From the NCBI GenBank assembly GCA_050951005.1, contig JBMNIP010000002.1, forward strand, positions 62,001 to 126,000: 64,000 nt of DNA, read 5' to 3'. A model generated the notes under the pieces. The model had not been told where the DNA came from. It saw only the letters and a list, made by a program, of their open reading frames with translations, and did not search any database. The position numbers and the translations under genes were made by a program. Below, in pieces: positions 9,381 to 19,400 of the stretch (position 1 is its first letter; each line of letters starts with the position of its first letter). Origin of the DNA: UMGS1519 sp050951005. Its GTDB lineage: Bacteria; Actinomycetota; Coriobacteriia; Coriobacteriales; Eggerthellaceae.

Positions 9381-10358
9381 TTAACCTTGGAGGACGGTCG
9401 GCGTCGAGGCGAAGGAAGCGTCCTTGCCATCGATCCGGCGACGGCGCACATTGGCGAAGATGGAACCGGCGATATTGTGCCAGATGCTGAAGATGGCGCC
9501 CGGCAGGGTTGCCAGCGGATTCGCGGCGAAGTTCGCAGCGGCGAGGCTCACTGCCAAACCGGAATTCTGCATGCCCACTTCGATGGCGACTGCCGTTGTC
9601 TTCGCATAATTCAATTTAAACGCACGGGAGATGGCGTATCCCAGGCCCATGCCCACTGCATTGTGCAGCATGACCACCGCCAGCACCAACGCACCGCTCT
9701 CGATGATCTTCTCGGTGTTGTTGGCTGTGATGCCCGCCACGATGAGCGCAATGGCAAGCACGCTGATGCAGGGCAGGATCGGCGTGCATTTCTGCACCGC
9801 CTTGGAAGCAAACGCATTCACCAGGATGCCGGCTATGACCGGGATGAGCACGATCTGCACCACGCTGATGAGCATCGCCGTGAATGAAACGTTCACCCAC
9901 GCGCCCGCCAGCCAGTAGACCAGGGCAGGTGTGGCAATCGGCGCAAGCAGCGTGGAGACGATGGTCATGCCCACGGAAAGGGGCACGTCGCCCTTAGCGA
10001 TGTAGGTGATCACGTTCGAGGCGGTGCCTCCCGGGCAGCAACCCACCAGGATGACACCGAGTGCGATGTCGGTGGGCAGGTTCAGACCAACGGCCAAACC
10101 CCAAGCCGCCATCGGCATGATCGTGTATTGCAAAATGGCACCGAGCACCACTTCTTTGGGATGGGTGAACACCACCTTGAAGTCGTTCGGGCTGATGGTC
10201 AATCCCATGCCGAACATGATGATGCCCAGGAAGATGGACGTGTAACCCGTTGCCCAGGCAAACAGGTTGGGCGTCAGATATGCCCAGATGGAAAGCGCGA
10301 TGATAATCAGGGCAACATAGCGCGTAAGCACATTGCCGACCTTAGCGACGAGGTTCAT
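9381..10358 (-). CDS. Bile acid:sodium symporter (BASS/SBF) family transporter
   Basis: The protein has about ten hydrophobic helices and the SBF-family signature GCCPGGTASNVITYIAKGD in the middle, near the conserved sodium-site region. Members import bile acids or, more often in bacteria, small organic anions such as pantoate or keto acids with sodium. The start is placed at 10358 because AAAGGA lies 9 nt upstream; a longer frame to 10424 lacks this. It follows panD by 87 nt on the same strand. This is suggestive because some family members carry pantoate or pantothenate precursors, but that link is inference. Confidence 0.87.
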   Translation of the reverse strand: MNLVAKVGNVLTRYVALIIIALSIWAYLTPNLFAWATGYTSIFLGIIMFGMGLTISPNDFKVVFTHPKEVVLGAILQYTIMPMAAWGLAVGLNLPTDIALGVILVGCCPGGTASNVITYIAKGDVPLSVGMTIVSTLLAPIATPALVYWLAGAWVNVSFTAMLISVVQIVLIPVIAGILVNAFASKAVQKCTPILPCISVLAIALIVAGITANNTEKIIESGALVLAVVMLHNAVGMGLGYAISRAFKLNYAKTTAVAIEVGMQNSGLAVSLAAANFAANPLATLPGAIFSIWHNIAGSIFANVRRRRIDGKDASFASTPTVLQG

Positions 10359-10445
10359 GGTTGGCCATCCTTTCGATTCCAAAACTCCCCGAATGCCTGA
10401 GGGTGGACGGACTCGCCTCGCCACCCCGTACTCGCGTCATGCCGG

Positions 10446-10844
10446 TTATTCGGTCTCCATGTCGACCAAACGACCATGCTTCTCATAGCGGGTAACCCGT
10501 GTGACCTTGTTGTCATCGTCGACGAAGGCCACGTACGGTTTGCGGGCGCGCGCCTGCTCGGGCTCGACGGTGTCATATGCCATGATGATTACCTTGTCGC
10601 CCACCGAGACGCAACGGGCGGCAGCGCCGTTCAGGCAGATGATGCCGCTCCCCCGCTCGCCCGCAATCACATAAGTGGCCAGGCGCTCGCCATTATCCAC
10701 ATCGGCAATCTCGACGCGCTCGTACTCCAAGATATGCGCAGCATCCATCAAATCCTCGTCGACCGTGATGGAACCCACGTAGTCGAGCGCAGCCTGCGTA
10801 ACGGTAGCGCGATGGATCTTTCCCTTCAGCATGGTGATTGCCAT
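10446..10844 (-). CDS. panD: Aspartate 1-decarboxylase
   Basis: The ~132-residue protein matches PanD, the pyruvoyl enzyme that makes beta-alanine from aspartate for pantothenate and CoA synthesis. The self-cleavage site is visible as G24-S25 in YVGSITVD, at the canonical position, and the motifs MLKGKIHRATVT near the N-terminus and NGAAAR (active-site loop) are present. GGAG with a 5-nt spacer supports ATG at 10844 rather than the GTG at 10850. No panB, panC or panE is nearby, so panD is isolated from the rest of the pathway here. Confidence 0.95.
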   Translation of the reverse strand: MAITMLKGKIHRATVTQAALDYVGSITVDEDLMDAAHILEYERVEIADVDNGERLATYVIAGERGSGIICLNGAAARCVSVGDKVIIMAYDTVEPEQARARKPYVAFVDDDNKVTRVTRYEKHGRLVDMETE

Positions 10845-10889
10845 GGTCACTCCTCATCTCGTTCGAACCGGGGTCATTGTACCCAGGCC

Positions 10890-10917
10890 TTGCAACAATG
10901 GAAACAATTCGGATAAT
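10890..10917 (+). promoter_or_regulatory. Candidate promoter for the transposase-like gene
   Basis: TTGCAA (10890-10895) and GATAAT (10912-10917) are spaced by 16 nt and point toward the ATG at 11003, leaving a leader of about 80 nt. Confidence 0.45.
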
Positions 10918-11002
10918 ATGTAGGGAAACGTAGGGATACACCGTAAATGCAGACAACGCCAGCGCCGTTGCCGCTTCGGTGTAATAACCGGGAGAATCGG
11001 CC

Positions 11003-12571
11003 ATGTACTTGAAGCAGACGAAACGTAAAGGGCGCATCTACCTCTCGGTCATGCAAAACTACCGCAGTGGCGGCAAAGTACACGCGAAGACCGTTGAGAA
11101 CATCGGATATGCCGACGAGTTCTCCGACCGTTACGAAGACCCTATCGCCCACTTCAAAGCGTATGTCGCCGACCTCAACCGGCAAGCGGCCGAGCGCATG
11201 GTACCCGTGCACCTGACCATCCCACGGGATGCCCAAATCGCCCCAAAGGAAAGCGGTGCCGTGCAATTGGGGAGCGCAATCGCCCTCGGATACCTGGATG
11301 CCTTGGGCGTGGGGCGTTTCTTCAACGAACGGACCGCCGAAGCAGACTCCGGGAATCCCCGTAATCCCGATGCGGGGCTCGGTCGCGCATTCGAGCTGCT
11401 GGTGACCGAGCGCATGATTCATGCCGTGCCCGTACATGAAACCTGGAGTGCGCGGGGAAAGTTCCCCCGCACCTGCGGCATGGAACTCGCCGACGCATAT
11501 CGGGGCTTCGAACAGATTGCCCGTTGCGAACGCCAGCTTGTTTCCAGATTGAACGCGCGATATACGGCAATCCATGGCGAACGGCGGCTGGAAAGCGTGC
11601 GCCTGGTTTTCAGCAATTATGTGTTCGCCTGGCCTGGGGAAAAATCCTCGGGCGGTCCCGATGAAATCGAGAGGCATACCACACACCGCCTCTGCCTGGT
11701 TATCGACGAAGCCGGTATCCCCCTAACCTACCGCATCGTCCCACGCCATATGACCGCCGAGGAAACCTTGACGGTCATCGACGAGCTGAAAGGCGAATCG
11801 AGCGCTGAACACGTGACGGTCGTCGCGGCGCAGCTGCCCGCGGCGGCGAAGGTCGTTACGCAGCTCGTAGCGCGCCACGAGGGATTCGTGCTGCTTATGC
11901 ACGCAAGCGAGACAACTCCCGAACAGTACCTTTGGGCAGCCGATGACCAGGATTACCTGCTGACCCGCAACAAGTCGTACCGGATCAAATCGCGGATGGC
12001 GGATCTCGCCGACCCCCATCAGCAAGACAAGGGTACGGGCATCTCGGATGGCGCGGAACACGTCAAGGTGAAGGAAATCGCCCTGCAATCAACCCGTGCG
12101 CAGGCAAATCAAACGTTCTTCATCGTCTCGAATGAGACGGCGGCTTCCAACGCCGCTATCTTCAACATCTATCGTGAACTTTGGCGCGTGCATGAGCCCT
12201 TCCAGGTTATCGCCGCCGACTTCATCGCTCCTCCCTATGCCGTGGATACGCAGATTCACCTGCGCGCGCACTTCGTCATCTGCTACACGGCATTCTTCGC
12301 GCTCCGCATGCTGCGTCAGGACATGGATTGGGCCTGGAACGCCGCACAGGTTGCAGATGCCCTGGTCCACATGGAAGGCGCCTATTTGGATGAGAACTGG
12401 TACCTGTTCAACTACCGAAGTCGGGTGACCGATGACATCCAGCGGACGGTGGGCGTCGGAATCGGACGGCGTCTGTTGAACCGGGCGGACATCCGCAGCG
12501 TTACCGCCCAGGCACGACGGCGTGCCGAGCATCGGGAAGAGCCCCGGCCAGATACAATCGGTCCGAGATAA
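11003..12571 (+). CDS. IS1634-type transposase homologue with lost catalytic residues, possibly domesticated
   Basis: The 522-residue protein opens with MYLKQTKRKGRIYLSVMQNY and YEDPIAHF, typical of IS1634-type DDE transposases, and keeps the C-terminal landmarks YRELW and RAHFVICYTA. Aligned from memory to the family, the first catalytic Asp (family pattern DVTNYYFE) is replaced by V202 in VFSNYVFA. The second (VADxGL) is A276 in VAAQLPA. The catalytic Glu (family IEESFxxxK) is H397, and the paired Lys is A404. The frame is intact, a GGGAG ribosome site precedes the ATG and a plausible promoter lies upstream. I found no terminal inverted repeats or target duplication. It is therefore more likely a retained non-transposing protein than a live insertion sequence, perhaps DNA-binding. 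Confidence 0.75.
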   Translation: MYLKQTKRKGRIYLSVMQNYRSGGKVHAKTVENIGYADEFSDRYEDPIAHFKAYVADLNRQAAERMVPVHLTIPRDAQIAPKESGAVQLGSAIALGYLDALGVGRFFNERTAEADSGNPRNPDAGLGRAFELLVTERMIHAVPVHETWSARGKFPRTCGMELADAYRGFEQIARCERQLVSRLNARYTAIHGERRLESVRLVFSNYVFAWPGEKSSGGPDEIERHTTHRLCLVIDEAGIPLTYRIVPRHMTAEETLTVIDELKGESSAEHVTVVAAQLPAAAKVVTQLVARHEGFVLLMHASETTPEQYLWAADDQDYLLTRNKSYRIKSRMADLADPHQQDKGTGISDGAEHVKVKEIALQSTRAQANQTFFIVSNETAASNAAIFNIYRELWRVHEPFQVIAADFIAPPYAVDTQIHLRAHFVICYTAFFALRMLRQDMDWAWNAAQVADALVHMEGAYLDENWYLFNYRSRVTDDIQRTVGVGIGRRLLNRADIRSVTAQARRRAEHREEPRPDTIGPR

Positions 12572-12730
12572 GCGCGTCCTAGGGATATCCATCCCTGTGC
12601 AAAAAAAGGATGGAGTTTGAACCTTCGACGTATTTTCTGTTACGAAGAGGTGTCGATGTGCTGATCCGGAACGTAGGAACCCAAGTTCCATTATCGTCAG
12701 AAAAGGTGCCGGCTTCGGCGCCGAGGAAGG

Positions 12731-13426
12731 ATGATGGTTGGCATGGCAGATGCGCAGGCCGCATTCGAGACGGCAGGCAAGCAGGTTCGGGTCTACCCTG
12801 GGCCGGATGGATGTCCGGCGGTATACCTGCACGCCTACTTGGATGATCAAGGAAAGATCGAACGGCTGCTTCGGCGGAACGGCTGCCCGGCCCATTCGCT
12901 CGTCGTCATCACCAATCTGCGTTGGGATGACGAGATGACGCCGTGGGATTGCCCGCCGCTGTCTGAAGAGGATACGCCCTGCCACGGTCAGGCGGATTCC
13001 TACCTTGAATGGTTTTCCGGCACCCTCATGCCCCAAGCCGAGCAGTACTTTGCCGGCCCACCGGCATACCGCACCATCGCAGGCTATTCGCTCGCCGGGC
13101 TGTTTGCCCTGTATTCCCTGTATAGAACCGACATCTTCTCAAGGGCCGCAAGCGTATCGGGGTCGCTCTGGTATCCGCGGTTCCTGGAATTCGCAACCAG
13201 CCATGCCCTGCATTGCGATCCTGCCTGCCTCTACCTTTCCCTCGGAGACGAGGAAAGCAGGACCGGTGATCCCATATTGGATACCGGCCAAGCCCGCACC
13301 GAAGCGCTTGCCAAGCACTTCAACAACCTTGGCATTCCCACGACCTTCGAGCTGAACGAAGGAGACCACTACACGAATCCGGAGAAGCGCACCGCCCGCG
13401 GCATCCAGTGGATGCTCCAGCAGTAG
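12731..13426 (+). CDS. Fes/IroE-like serine esterase (alpha/beta hydrolase)
   Basis: The 231-residue protein is of the putative-esterase family (esterase D, Fes, IroE). The nucleophile elbow is GYSLAGLFALY, an acidic residue lies in the YLSLGDEES segment, and the catalytic His is probably in EGDHYTN. IroE and Fes hydrolyse catecholate siderophore esters, but many relatives act on other esters. No signal peptide is seen, so it is probably cytoplasmic. The start is uncertain among ATGs at 12731, 12734 and 12743, since GAGGAAGG directly precedes the first. It is followed after 30 nt by an adenylation enzyme on the same strand, so the two are probably one operon. Confidence 0.8.
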   Translation: MMVGMADAQAAFETAGKQVRVYPGPDGCPAVYLHAYLDDQGKIERLLRRNGCPAHSLVVITNLRWDDEMTPWDCPPLSEEDTPCHGQADSYLEWFSGTLMPQAEQYFAGPPAYRTIAGYSLAGLFALYSLYRTDIFSRAASVSGSLWYPRFLEFATSHALHCDPACLYLSLGDEESRTGDPILDTGQARTEALAKHFNNLGIPTTFELNEGDHYTNPEKRTARGIQWMLQQ

Positions 13427-13456
13427 ACTCGGATTCGGGAAAACGGAGGCGCATCC

Positions 13457-14941
13457 ATGACACGCGCACAGACTATTTACGGACGCCTAAGGGAAGTCGC
13501 CGCCACCCGGAAGGATCGGCCGGCGATCATCGAAGCGAACCGCACGTTAACCTTCTCCGAACTCCTGGCAATGGTCGACGCCATTGCCGATACCTTCCCC
13601 GTCGACGTGAAAACCGTCGGCATCGTCATGTCGCATCGGGCCGAGATGATCGCAAGCATGTTTGCGGTGCTCAAATGCGGTGCACGATACGTTCCTGCAG
13701 AACCGACCTTTCCCGCGAAGCGGATCCGCTTCATGATGGAGGAGTCGAAAGCCGATTTCGTTCTAACCGAACGGCCGTTCCTGTCGCGGATGGAGGGGTT
13801 ACCCACCCGATTGGCAGACTGCGAACTCTGCTCCCATGGGAAAGCAGCAGGCAATCGCCCAGAGCGGGCCATACCCGAATCAGCCGCCTACGTGCTGTAC
13901 ACCTCGGGGACTACCGGCACTCCGAAGGGAGTATGCGTGACGAACCGCAACGTCTGCCATTATGCCCGAGCGTTCGCCGAAGAGTTCCAACCGCAGCCCG
14001 AAGATATCATGCTGCAGTATTCGGTATGCTCGTTCGACATCTTCGTCGAGGAGGTGTTCGCCACGCTGCTGAACGGCATCGCAGTGGCCATTCCAACCGC
14101 CGAGGACAAGACCGATATCCATGCGCTGATGCGCTTCGTGACCGAGCATCGCGTGACTATGATGAGCGGTTTTCCCTACCTGTTCGCCGAGATGAACAAG
14201 CTTGCAGAGATCCCCCGCTCGCTGCGCCTGCTGATCAGCGGCGGCGATGTGCTGCGCGCCTCGTATGTGGATCGTTTGCTGGACCGGGCCGTGGTATACA
14301 ACACCTACGGGCCATCGGAAACCACCGTATGCGCATCGTATTATCGCTGCCGCCCGAACGCCGAGCTGGAAGACGGTACCTATCCCATCGGACAGGCGGT
14401 AGAAGGCACCGAGATCCGTATCCTGGACGCGCAGGGCAACGCGGTCCCCGACGGAGACGTGGGCGAGATCTGCATCTACGGAGATGGGGTCTCACGCGGC
14501 TATATCGGCGACCATGCGGAAGAGAACCGCGCCTTCGTGACTCTGGATGACGGTTCCACCATGTACCGCAGCGGGGATTTGGGCTATCGGCTCCCCGACG
14601 GCAACCTTGCCTTCTGCCACCGCAAGGATTCCCAAGTCATGATCTTGGGCAAGCGGGTCGAGACGAAGGAAGTGGAATCCCGCCTGCACCAATGCGCCGG
14701 CGTGCGGCAGGCGGTGGTGAACGCCGTCGACGACGATCAGGGGCTGCCGTACCTGATCGCGTATGTGGTCCCGGAACACGGTCAGCTGCAGGTAGACGAC
14801 CTGCGCAGCGAGCTTGCCGAGAACCTCGCAGACTTCATGATTCCCGAATACTTCGTCAGCATGCCCCGTATCCCGCTCAACGAGAACGGCAAGCCAGATA
14901 CGGCAGCGCTGCCTGTGGTCATGAAGGCAGGTACTCTGTAG
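13457..14941 (+). CDS. Free-standing amino-acid-type adenylation (AMP-binding) enzyme
   Basis: The 494-residue protein has the core motifs of NRPS adenylation domains: A3 YTSGTTGTPKGV, A4 FDIFVEEVF, A5 YNTYGPSETT, A7 YRSGDLG and A10 NENGKPD with the catalytic Lys. The Asp in A4 corresponds to the residue that holds the substrate amino group, so an amino acid is the likely substrate. No carrier-protein or condensation domain is attached, and none is encoded in the window. D-alanine-carrier ligase (DltA-like) is an alternative, but no dltBCD genes are near. GGAGG precedes the ATG. It is coupled to the upstream esterase. Confidence 0.85.
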   Translation: MTRAQTIYGRLREVAATRKDRPAIIEANRTLTFSELLAMVDAIADTFPVDVKTVGIVMSHRAEMIASMFAVLKCGARYVPAEPTFPAKRIRFMMEESKADFVLTERPFLSRMEGLPTRLADCELCSHGKAAGNRPERAIPESAAYVLYTSGTTGTPKGVCVTNRNVCHYARAFAEEFQPQPEDIMLQYSVCSFDIFVEEVFATLLNGIAVAIPTAEDKTDIHALMRFVTEHRVTMMSGFPYLFAEMNKLAEIPRSLRLLISGGDVLRASYVDRLLDRAVVYNTYGPSETTVCASYYRCRPNAELEDGTYPIGQAVEGTEIRILDAQGNAVPDGDVGEICIYGDGVSRGYIGDHAEENRAFVTLDDGSTMYRSGDLGYRLPDGNLAFCHRKDSQVMILGKRVETKEVESRLHQCAGVRQAVVNAVDDDQGLPYLIAYVVPEHGQLQVDDLRSELAENLADFMIPEYFVSMPRIPLNENGKPDTAALPVVMKAGTL

Positions 14942-15069
14942 CCCAGGAGAACAAGGGCATCCGTTTGTGAGAGAATCACGCTAGGAAGCTTTTCCCGTCG
15001 CACGGCATCATCGTCGGGCATTCAGACGGAAACGCACTGAGCCGCTGTTTCAAGGAGGGACGATTCTCC

Positions 15070-15708
15070 ATGCAGGAATTCGAATGCGAACGCAACCGCA
15101 AGCTTGCCGAAAAGGTCATCAAGGGTCTTGCCGCTCGCAACATGGAAGGCTACTTCGCCGAGACGAAAGAGGAAGCCCTGAAAATCGCGCTCGGTCTGAT
15201 TCCCGAAGGATCGAGCGTCAGCTGGGGCGGCACCTTCTCCATTGCCGAAATCGGCCTGCGGGATGCCCTGATCAACGGCAACTACACCGTCTATGACCGC
15301 GACGCCAAGACCACGCCCGGTTGGCGGGACGAGGTCATGCATAAGGCACACGACTGCGACTTCTTCCTGGCCAGCAGCAATGCAATCACCGAGGACGGCA
15401 TGCTGGTGAATATCGACGGCGACGGCAACCGTGTCTCCTGCATTGCCTGGGGTCCGAAAAATGTCCTGATGATCATCGGCATGAACAAGGTGACCAAAGA
15501 CCTCGACCATGCGCTCTACCGCGCCCGCAACGTCGCAGCGCCCATCAACGCCCAGCGCTTCGATATCAAGACCCCCTGCAAGATGAAGGGCGCCTGCTAC
15601 GATTGCAAATCACCTGACACCATCTGCGGCCAGTTCCTGATCACCCGCCATTCCATGCGTCCAGGCCGCATCAAGATCATCCTGGTGAACGAAGTGCTCG
15701 GGTTCTAG
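15070..15708 (+). CDS. LUD domain protein (LutC/YkgG-like)
   Basis: The 212-residue protein matches the LUD (DUF162) fold, with SVSWGGTFSIAEIGL and the segment DCDFFLASSNAITEDGMLVNIDG near the middle. The C-terminus has four cysteines in PCKMKGACYDCKSPDTIC, a feature of a clostridial/actinobacterial subgroup and possibly a metal or Fe-S site. LUD proteins take part in lactate oxidation when next to LutAB, but no lutA or lutB is here, so the precise role is unknown. AAGGAGG lies 11 nt upstream of the ATG. Confidence 0.85.
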   Translation: MQEFECERNRKLAEKVIKGLAARNMEGYFAETKEEALKIALGLIPEGSSVSWGGTFSIAEIGLRDALINGNYTVYDRDAKTTPGWRDEVMHKAHDCDFFLASSNAITEDGMLVNIDGDGNRVSCIAWGPKNVLMIIGMNKVTKDLDHALYRARNVAAPINAQRFDIKTPCKMKGACYDCKSPDTICGQFLITRHSMRPGRIKIILVNEVLGF

Positions 15709-15771
15709 AACCCAACGCCCAAGGGGCGTATCATCGGAAGCGAGCAAACACCGATACGCAAGGAGGACTGC

Positions 15772-16341
15772 ATGAAGAAGGAGCTGAAGGTTCAGCCGGC
15801 CCTGTTTCCTATGCCCGTGCTGATGATTGCCACCTATGATGAGAACGGCACGGTCGATGTGATGAACATGGCATGGGGCGGAATCTGCGCAAGCGATATG
15901 GTGTCGCTGAATATCGGCGAGCGCCACAAGACCTCAGCCAACATCAAGAAGAACGGCGCTTTCACGCTGAGCATTGCCGATGCTGGCCACATGGCAGAGG
16001 CAGACTACTTCGGCATCGCCAGCGCCAACAACGATGACGATAAGTTCGCGCGCAGCGGCATGACTGCCACGAAGAGCAAGAAGGTCAATGCACCCGTGGT
16101 GAACGAATTCCCCGTGACTTTGGAATGCGAGGTCGTGGAGTGCCGAAACGAGGTGTACGGCTTCCATGTGCTGGGAAAAATTGTCGGCGTACTGGCAGAA
16201 GAGAGCGTCCTCGACGAAGATGGAACCGTTAACCCAAAGAAGCTGAATGCACTCTTGTTCGACAACTTCCAGAACGGCTACTACACCACCGGGGACAAAG
16301 TGGGCCAAGCCTGGAATGCCGGCAAAGCGTTGATGCCATAA
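15772..16341 (+). CDS. Flavin reductase-like FMN-binding split-barrel protein
   Basis: The 189-residue protein begins KVQPALFPMPVLMIATYD and has MNMAWGGICASDM, typical of the flavin-reductase-like family that binds FMN in a split barrel. Members reduce flavins or act as small NAD(P)H-flavin redox proteins. It follows the LUD gene by 63 nt after a possible hairpin, with AAGGAGG before the ATG, so the two may be co-transcribed. The substrate is unknown. Confidence 0.88.
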   Translation: MKKELKVQPALFPMPVLMIATYDENGTVDVMNMAWGGICASDMVSLNIGERHKTSANIKKNGAFTLSIADAGHMAEADYFGIASANNDDDKFARSGMTATKSKKVNAPVVNEFPVTLECEVVECRNEVYGFHVLGKIVGVLAEESVLDEDGTVNPKKLNALLFDNFQNGYYTTGDKVGQAWNAGKALMP

Positions 16342-16384
16342 CCGGATTGCGCCTTCGCGCTTTTCTCGTCTCCCCGAAATGAAT

Positions 16385-16413
16385 GGACCCCGCGGCTGGA
16401 TTCCGTGGGGTCC
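16385..16413. terminator. Intrinsic terminator between convergent genes
   Basis: GGACCCCGCGG (16385-16395) pairs with CCGTGGGGTCC (16403-16413), with one G-T pair and a 7-nt loop. It lies between the flavin-reductase-like gene and the end of the first giant adhesin gene and could serve both. Confidence 0.65.
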
Positions 16414-16465
16414 TACTCATTCAACTAGTAAGCCGACACTGCCCTCTCGGCGGCAGCTGCCCGCT

Positions 16466-19400
16466 CTACTCCTGCGAGCGGCGAATTGCCGAGATCACCA
16501 GGGCCACGGCGCCGAGGGCCGCGAGCGCGCCGAGCGCGAGCGCCAGCATGCCGGCGCCGTCGCCGGTCTGCGGCATACCCATGCGCTGCATCGTCGTCTC
16601 GCCGTGGTCGGTTCCGCCATCGGAATCTCCGTCGGAATCGTTGCCGCCGTCGGGTGCCGTGTAGCGGTTCGTGAACGTGGTGTCTTCAGACTCTGCGCCA
16701 CCGGCGGAATCCGCGCCCGTGATGCTCGCATGGAGCCGGCCCGCACCGTCGTCGGAAACCGTGACGGTGACGGCCTTGCCGCTGGTCGCCTCGGGATCGT
16801 TGTCCACACCGCCGACCTTCCCGGACTCGGTGATCTTGTACGTGTAGGTGCCGGGCTTCGTGTAGGTGATGGCCCCGAACCGCGCCGTGCCGCCGTGCTC
16901 GCCGGGGTTGGTCACCGTTGCGCCCGCACCGTCGGGCATGGGCGCGCCGTCCTCGCCGGAGAGCGTGAAAGCGAACCTGCCGGTGATGTCGGGCAGCCCG
17001 GACGGCGAGTCGGACTCGAGCACCTTGGTCACCGGGATGGCCGCCGTGGCGGGCTCCGTCGCGTAGGTGTTGGTGAAGGTCGTGGCATCCGGCCGCTGCG
17101 CATCGCCGTCGGCGCCGGAGACGGTCGCGGTCAACGCGCCCATGCCGTCGTCGGAAACCGTGACGGTCACGGGCTTGCCGGATGTTGCAGCGGCGTCGTT
17201 GGAGATGCCGCCCGCCTCGCCGGACTCGGTCACCAGGTACTTGTAGGTTCCCGGTTTGGTATAGGTGATAGCCTTGAAATCAACAGCTTCCCCGTCCTTG
17301 CCGCATTCCACGGTAGGCTCGTCGGGCAACGGAGACTCCACCTGGTCGGACGGATCGTCAGCAAGGGTGAACGTGAACTTGCCGGCGATGTCGGCGGGCT
17401 CGAGCCCCTCCGCGTACGAGAGGGCCTTGGTCACCGGGACGGCGACGCTCACCGGCGCGGGCGTGTAGGCGTTGGTGAAGGTGGTGTCCTCGGAGGCCTG
17501 CTCCGCAGTGGCGTCGGCGCCCGAGACGGCGGCGGTCATCGTGCCGTCGCCGTTGTCCTTGACGGTGACCGTCACAGCCTTGCCGGCCGAGGCGTCCTCG
17601 TCGTTGGCCACGCCGGGCATGCTGCCGGACTCGGTCACCAGGTACTTATACGTGCCGGGCTTCGTGTAGGTGATGGCGCCGAAGCTCACCGTGGCGCCGC
17701 TGGCGCCGCACTTGACCGTCTTGTCGGCGGGAAGCGGCGAGTCGACTTGGTCGGAAGGGTCGTCCTTGATCGTGAACTCGAACTCGCCCGCGATGTCGGG
17801 CGCCGTGTAGGAGTCGTCGCCCTTGGCCAGCACCTTGGCCACCGGGATGGCAGCCGTGGTGGGCTGCACCGTGTAGGTGTTCGTCACCGTCCAGTACTTC
17901 ACCGTGCCGCTTGGCCCGTCCACCTTCTTGGTCCAGCCCGCGCCGAGGTCGGTGGTCTCCTCCACCGAGTACGTGATCTCGTTCCAGTCGCTGTCATACT
18001 TGTCCAGGTCCTCGAATGTTGCGTTCCAGGCCGTGGTCTCCACGTCGTCGGGCGTGCCATCGAGCGTGATGGTCTTGCCGGTGTCCGAGCCGTTGGCCAG
18101 GAGCTTGACCTGCACGGTGGGCATGGTGGCCGAGCCGTAGGACGATGCGTTCCAGGTCTTCTTCACGGGCACGTCCACCGTGGCCTTGTTCTCGTTGGTG
18201 TAGGCGACGGCGGTGTCGCCGGAGAGGGCCTGCTCGCCGGTCGACAGGGCGGCGCCGGTGTCGGTCTCGCTGCCCTGCGCGAGCGTCTCGCCTCCCGAGG
18301 TGATGGTGTAGCTGGGCGCCATCTCGTCCGTGCCCTGCTCGCTCACCGTGTACTTGGCGTTCTGCGGCAGCCTGACCGTCAGGCTCTCGGCATCACTCAG
18401 CTTCACCTGCGCGGTGGCCTTGCCGCCTGCGTCCGAAGCGAACGTGTAGCCCGACGCCGTGCCGGAGGCGCTAGTACCCTTGTAGAACGTGTACGTTGTG
18501 CTGGGCTCCAGCCCGCTGAACGTCAGGTCGTACGTATAGTCCTTCGTCTTGTCCGCTGAGGTGCCCGTGACCGCCTTGGAGACCGTCAGGTTCTTGTAGA
18601 TGACGCGCAGGCCTATTTGGGTGGCTTCGGAATGCAAGACCGATGCGGCAGAATAGCCCGAGTCCCCCACCCGTCTTATCTGGGCGTTGACCGCTGAGTT
18701 CGAGGCCGCCACATGTTTAATCTGGGCCTTAACCGCGGCGTCGTTGTATGCGTACACCCTATTCGGCTTCACGTACCGAACCACATCGCTCGGTGCCGTC
18801 ATATTGAGAAACACAACGGCGGTACGGCCCGACTGCAGCTCGAAATCGGAGCCGTCGGTTTTCTTGGTGAGGTCGACGGCGATGGCCGTGACCTTGCTCA
18901 TGTCGGAAGGAGCCGTGGTGGACCATTTCGAGGCGTCCAAGAGATCGCGGTCGCCCTCGTTGTTCCTGGGGTCGCAGCCTGCAGCGGTGGAGTAGTACAC
19001 CTTGGCGTCCACGCCCTGGCTCCTCATATAGGCGACGTCGACGCTCTGCAGCATGCCCTTCCAGTGCTCGTTGCTGCCGTAGGCGTTCTCGATGGTGTCG
19101 TAGAACACCAGCCCCTTGGCCGCAGAATCTTCGTCCGGCCTATAGCGCAGACGATAGGTATAGGAGCCGTCGGCATAGGTCTCGGTCTGCATGCTGTAGT
19201 TCGTGTCCTCCAAAGCCTTTATAGCCTTCGAGAAACCTGTCTGTGCTGCGTCAAGGTGCGAAGCGGTCACGCTGACGGAAGCGTAGGCGGCCGATGCTGC
19301 GTCGGCCGTACCTGTATTTCCGTCCCCATCAAGATCAGACAGGTAGGAGCTCCATGTATCGTTATCCAGCGCCTCCTTATTGCCGCGCGGGCTGGAGGGA

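Noticed and set aside
11003..12571. Active insertion sequence
   Set aside because: Catalytic residues appear replaced and no terminal inverted repeats or target-site duplication could be found in the flanks.
15050..15072. Possible ribosome-site-masking hairpin (GGAG with CTCC) before the LUD gene
   Set aside because: The stem is only four base pairs and likely to arise by chance.
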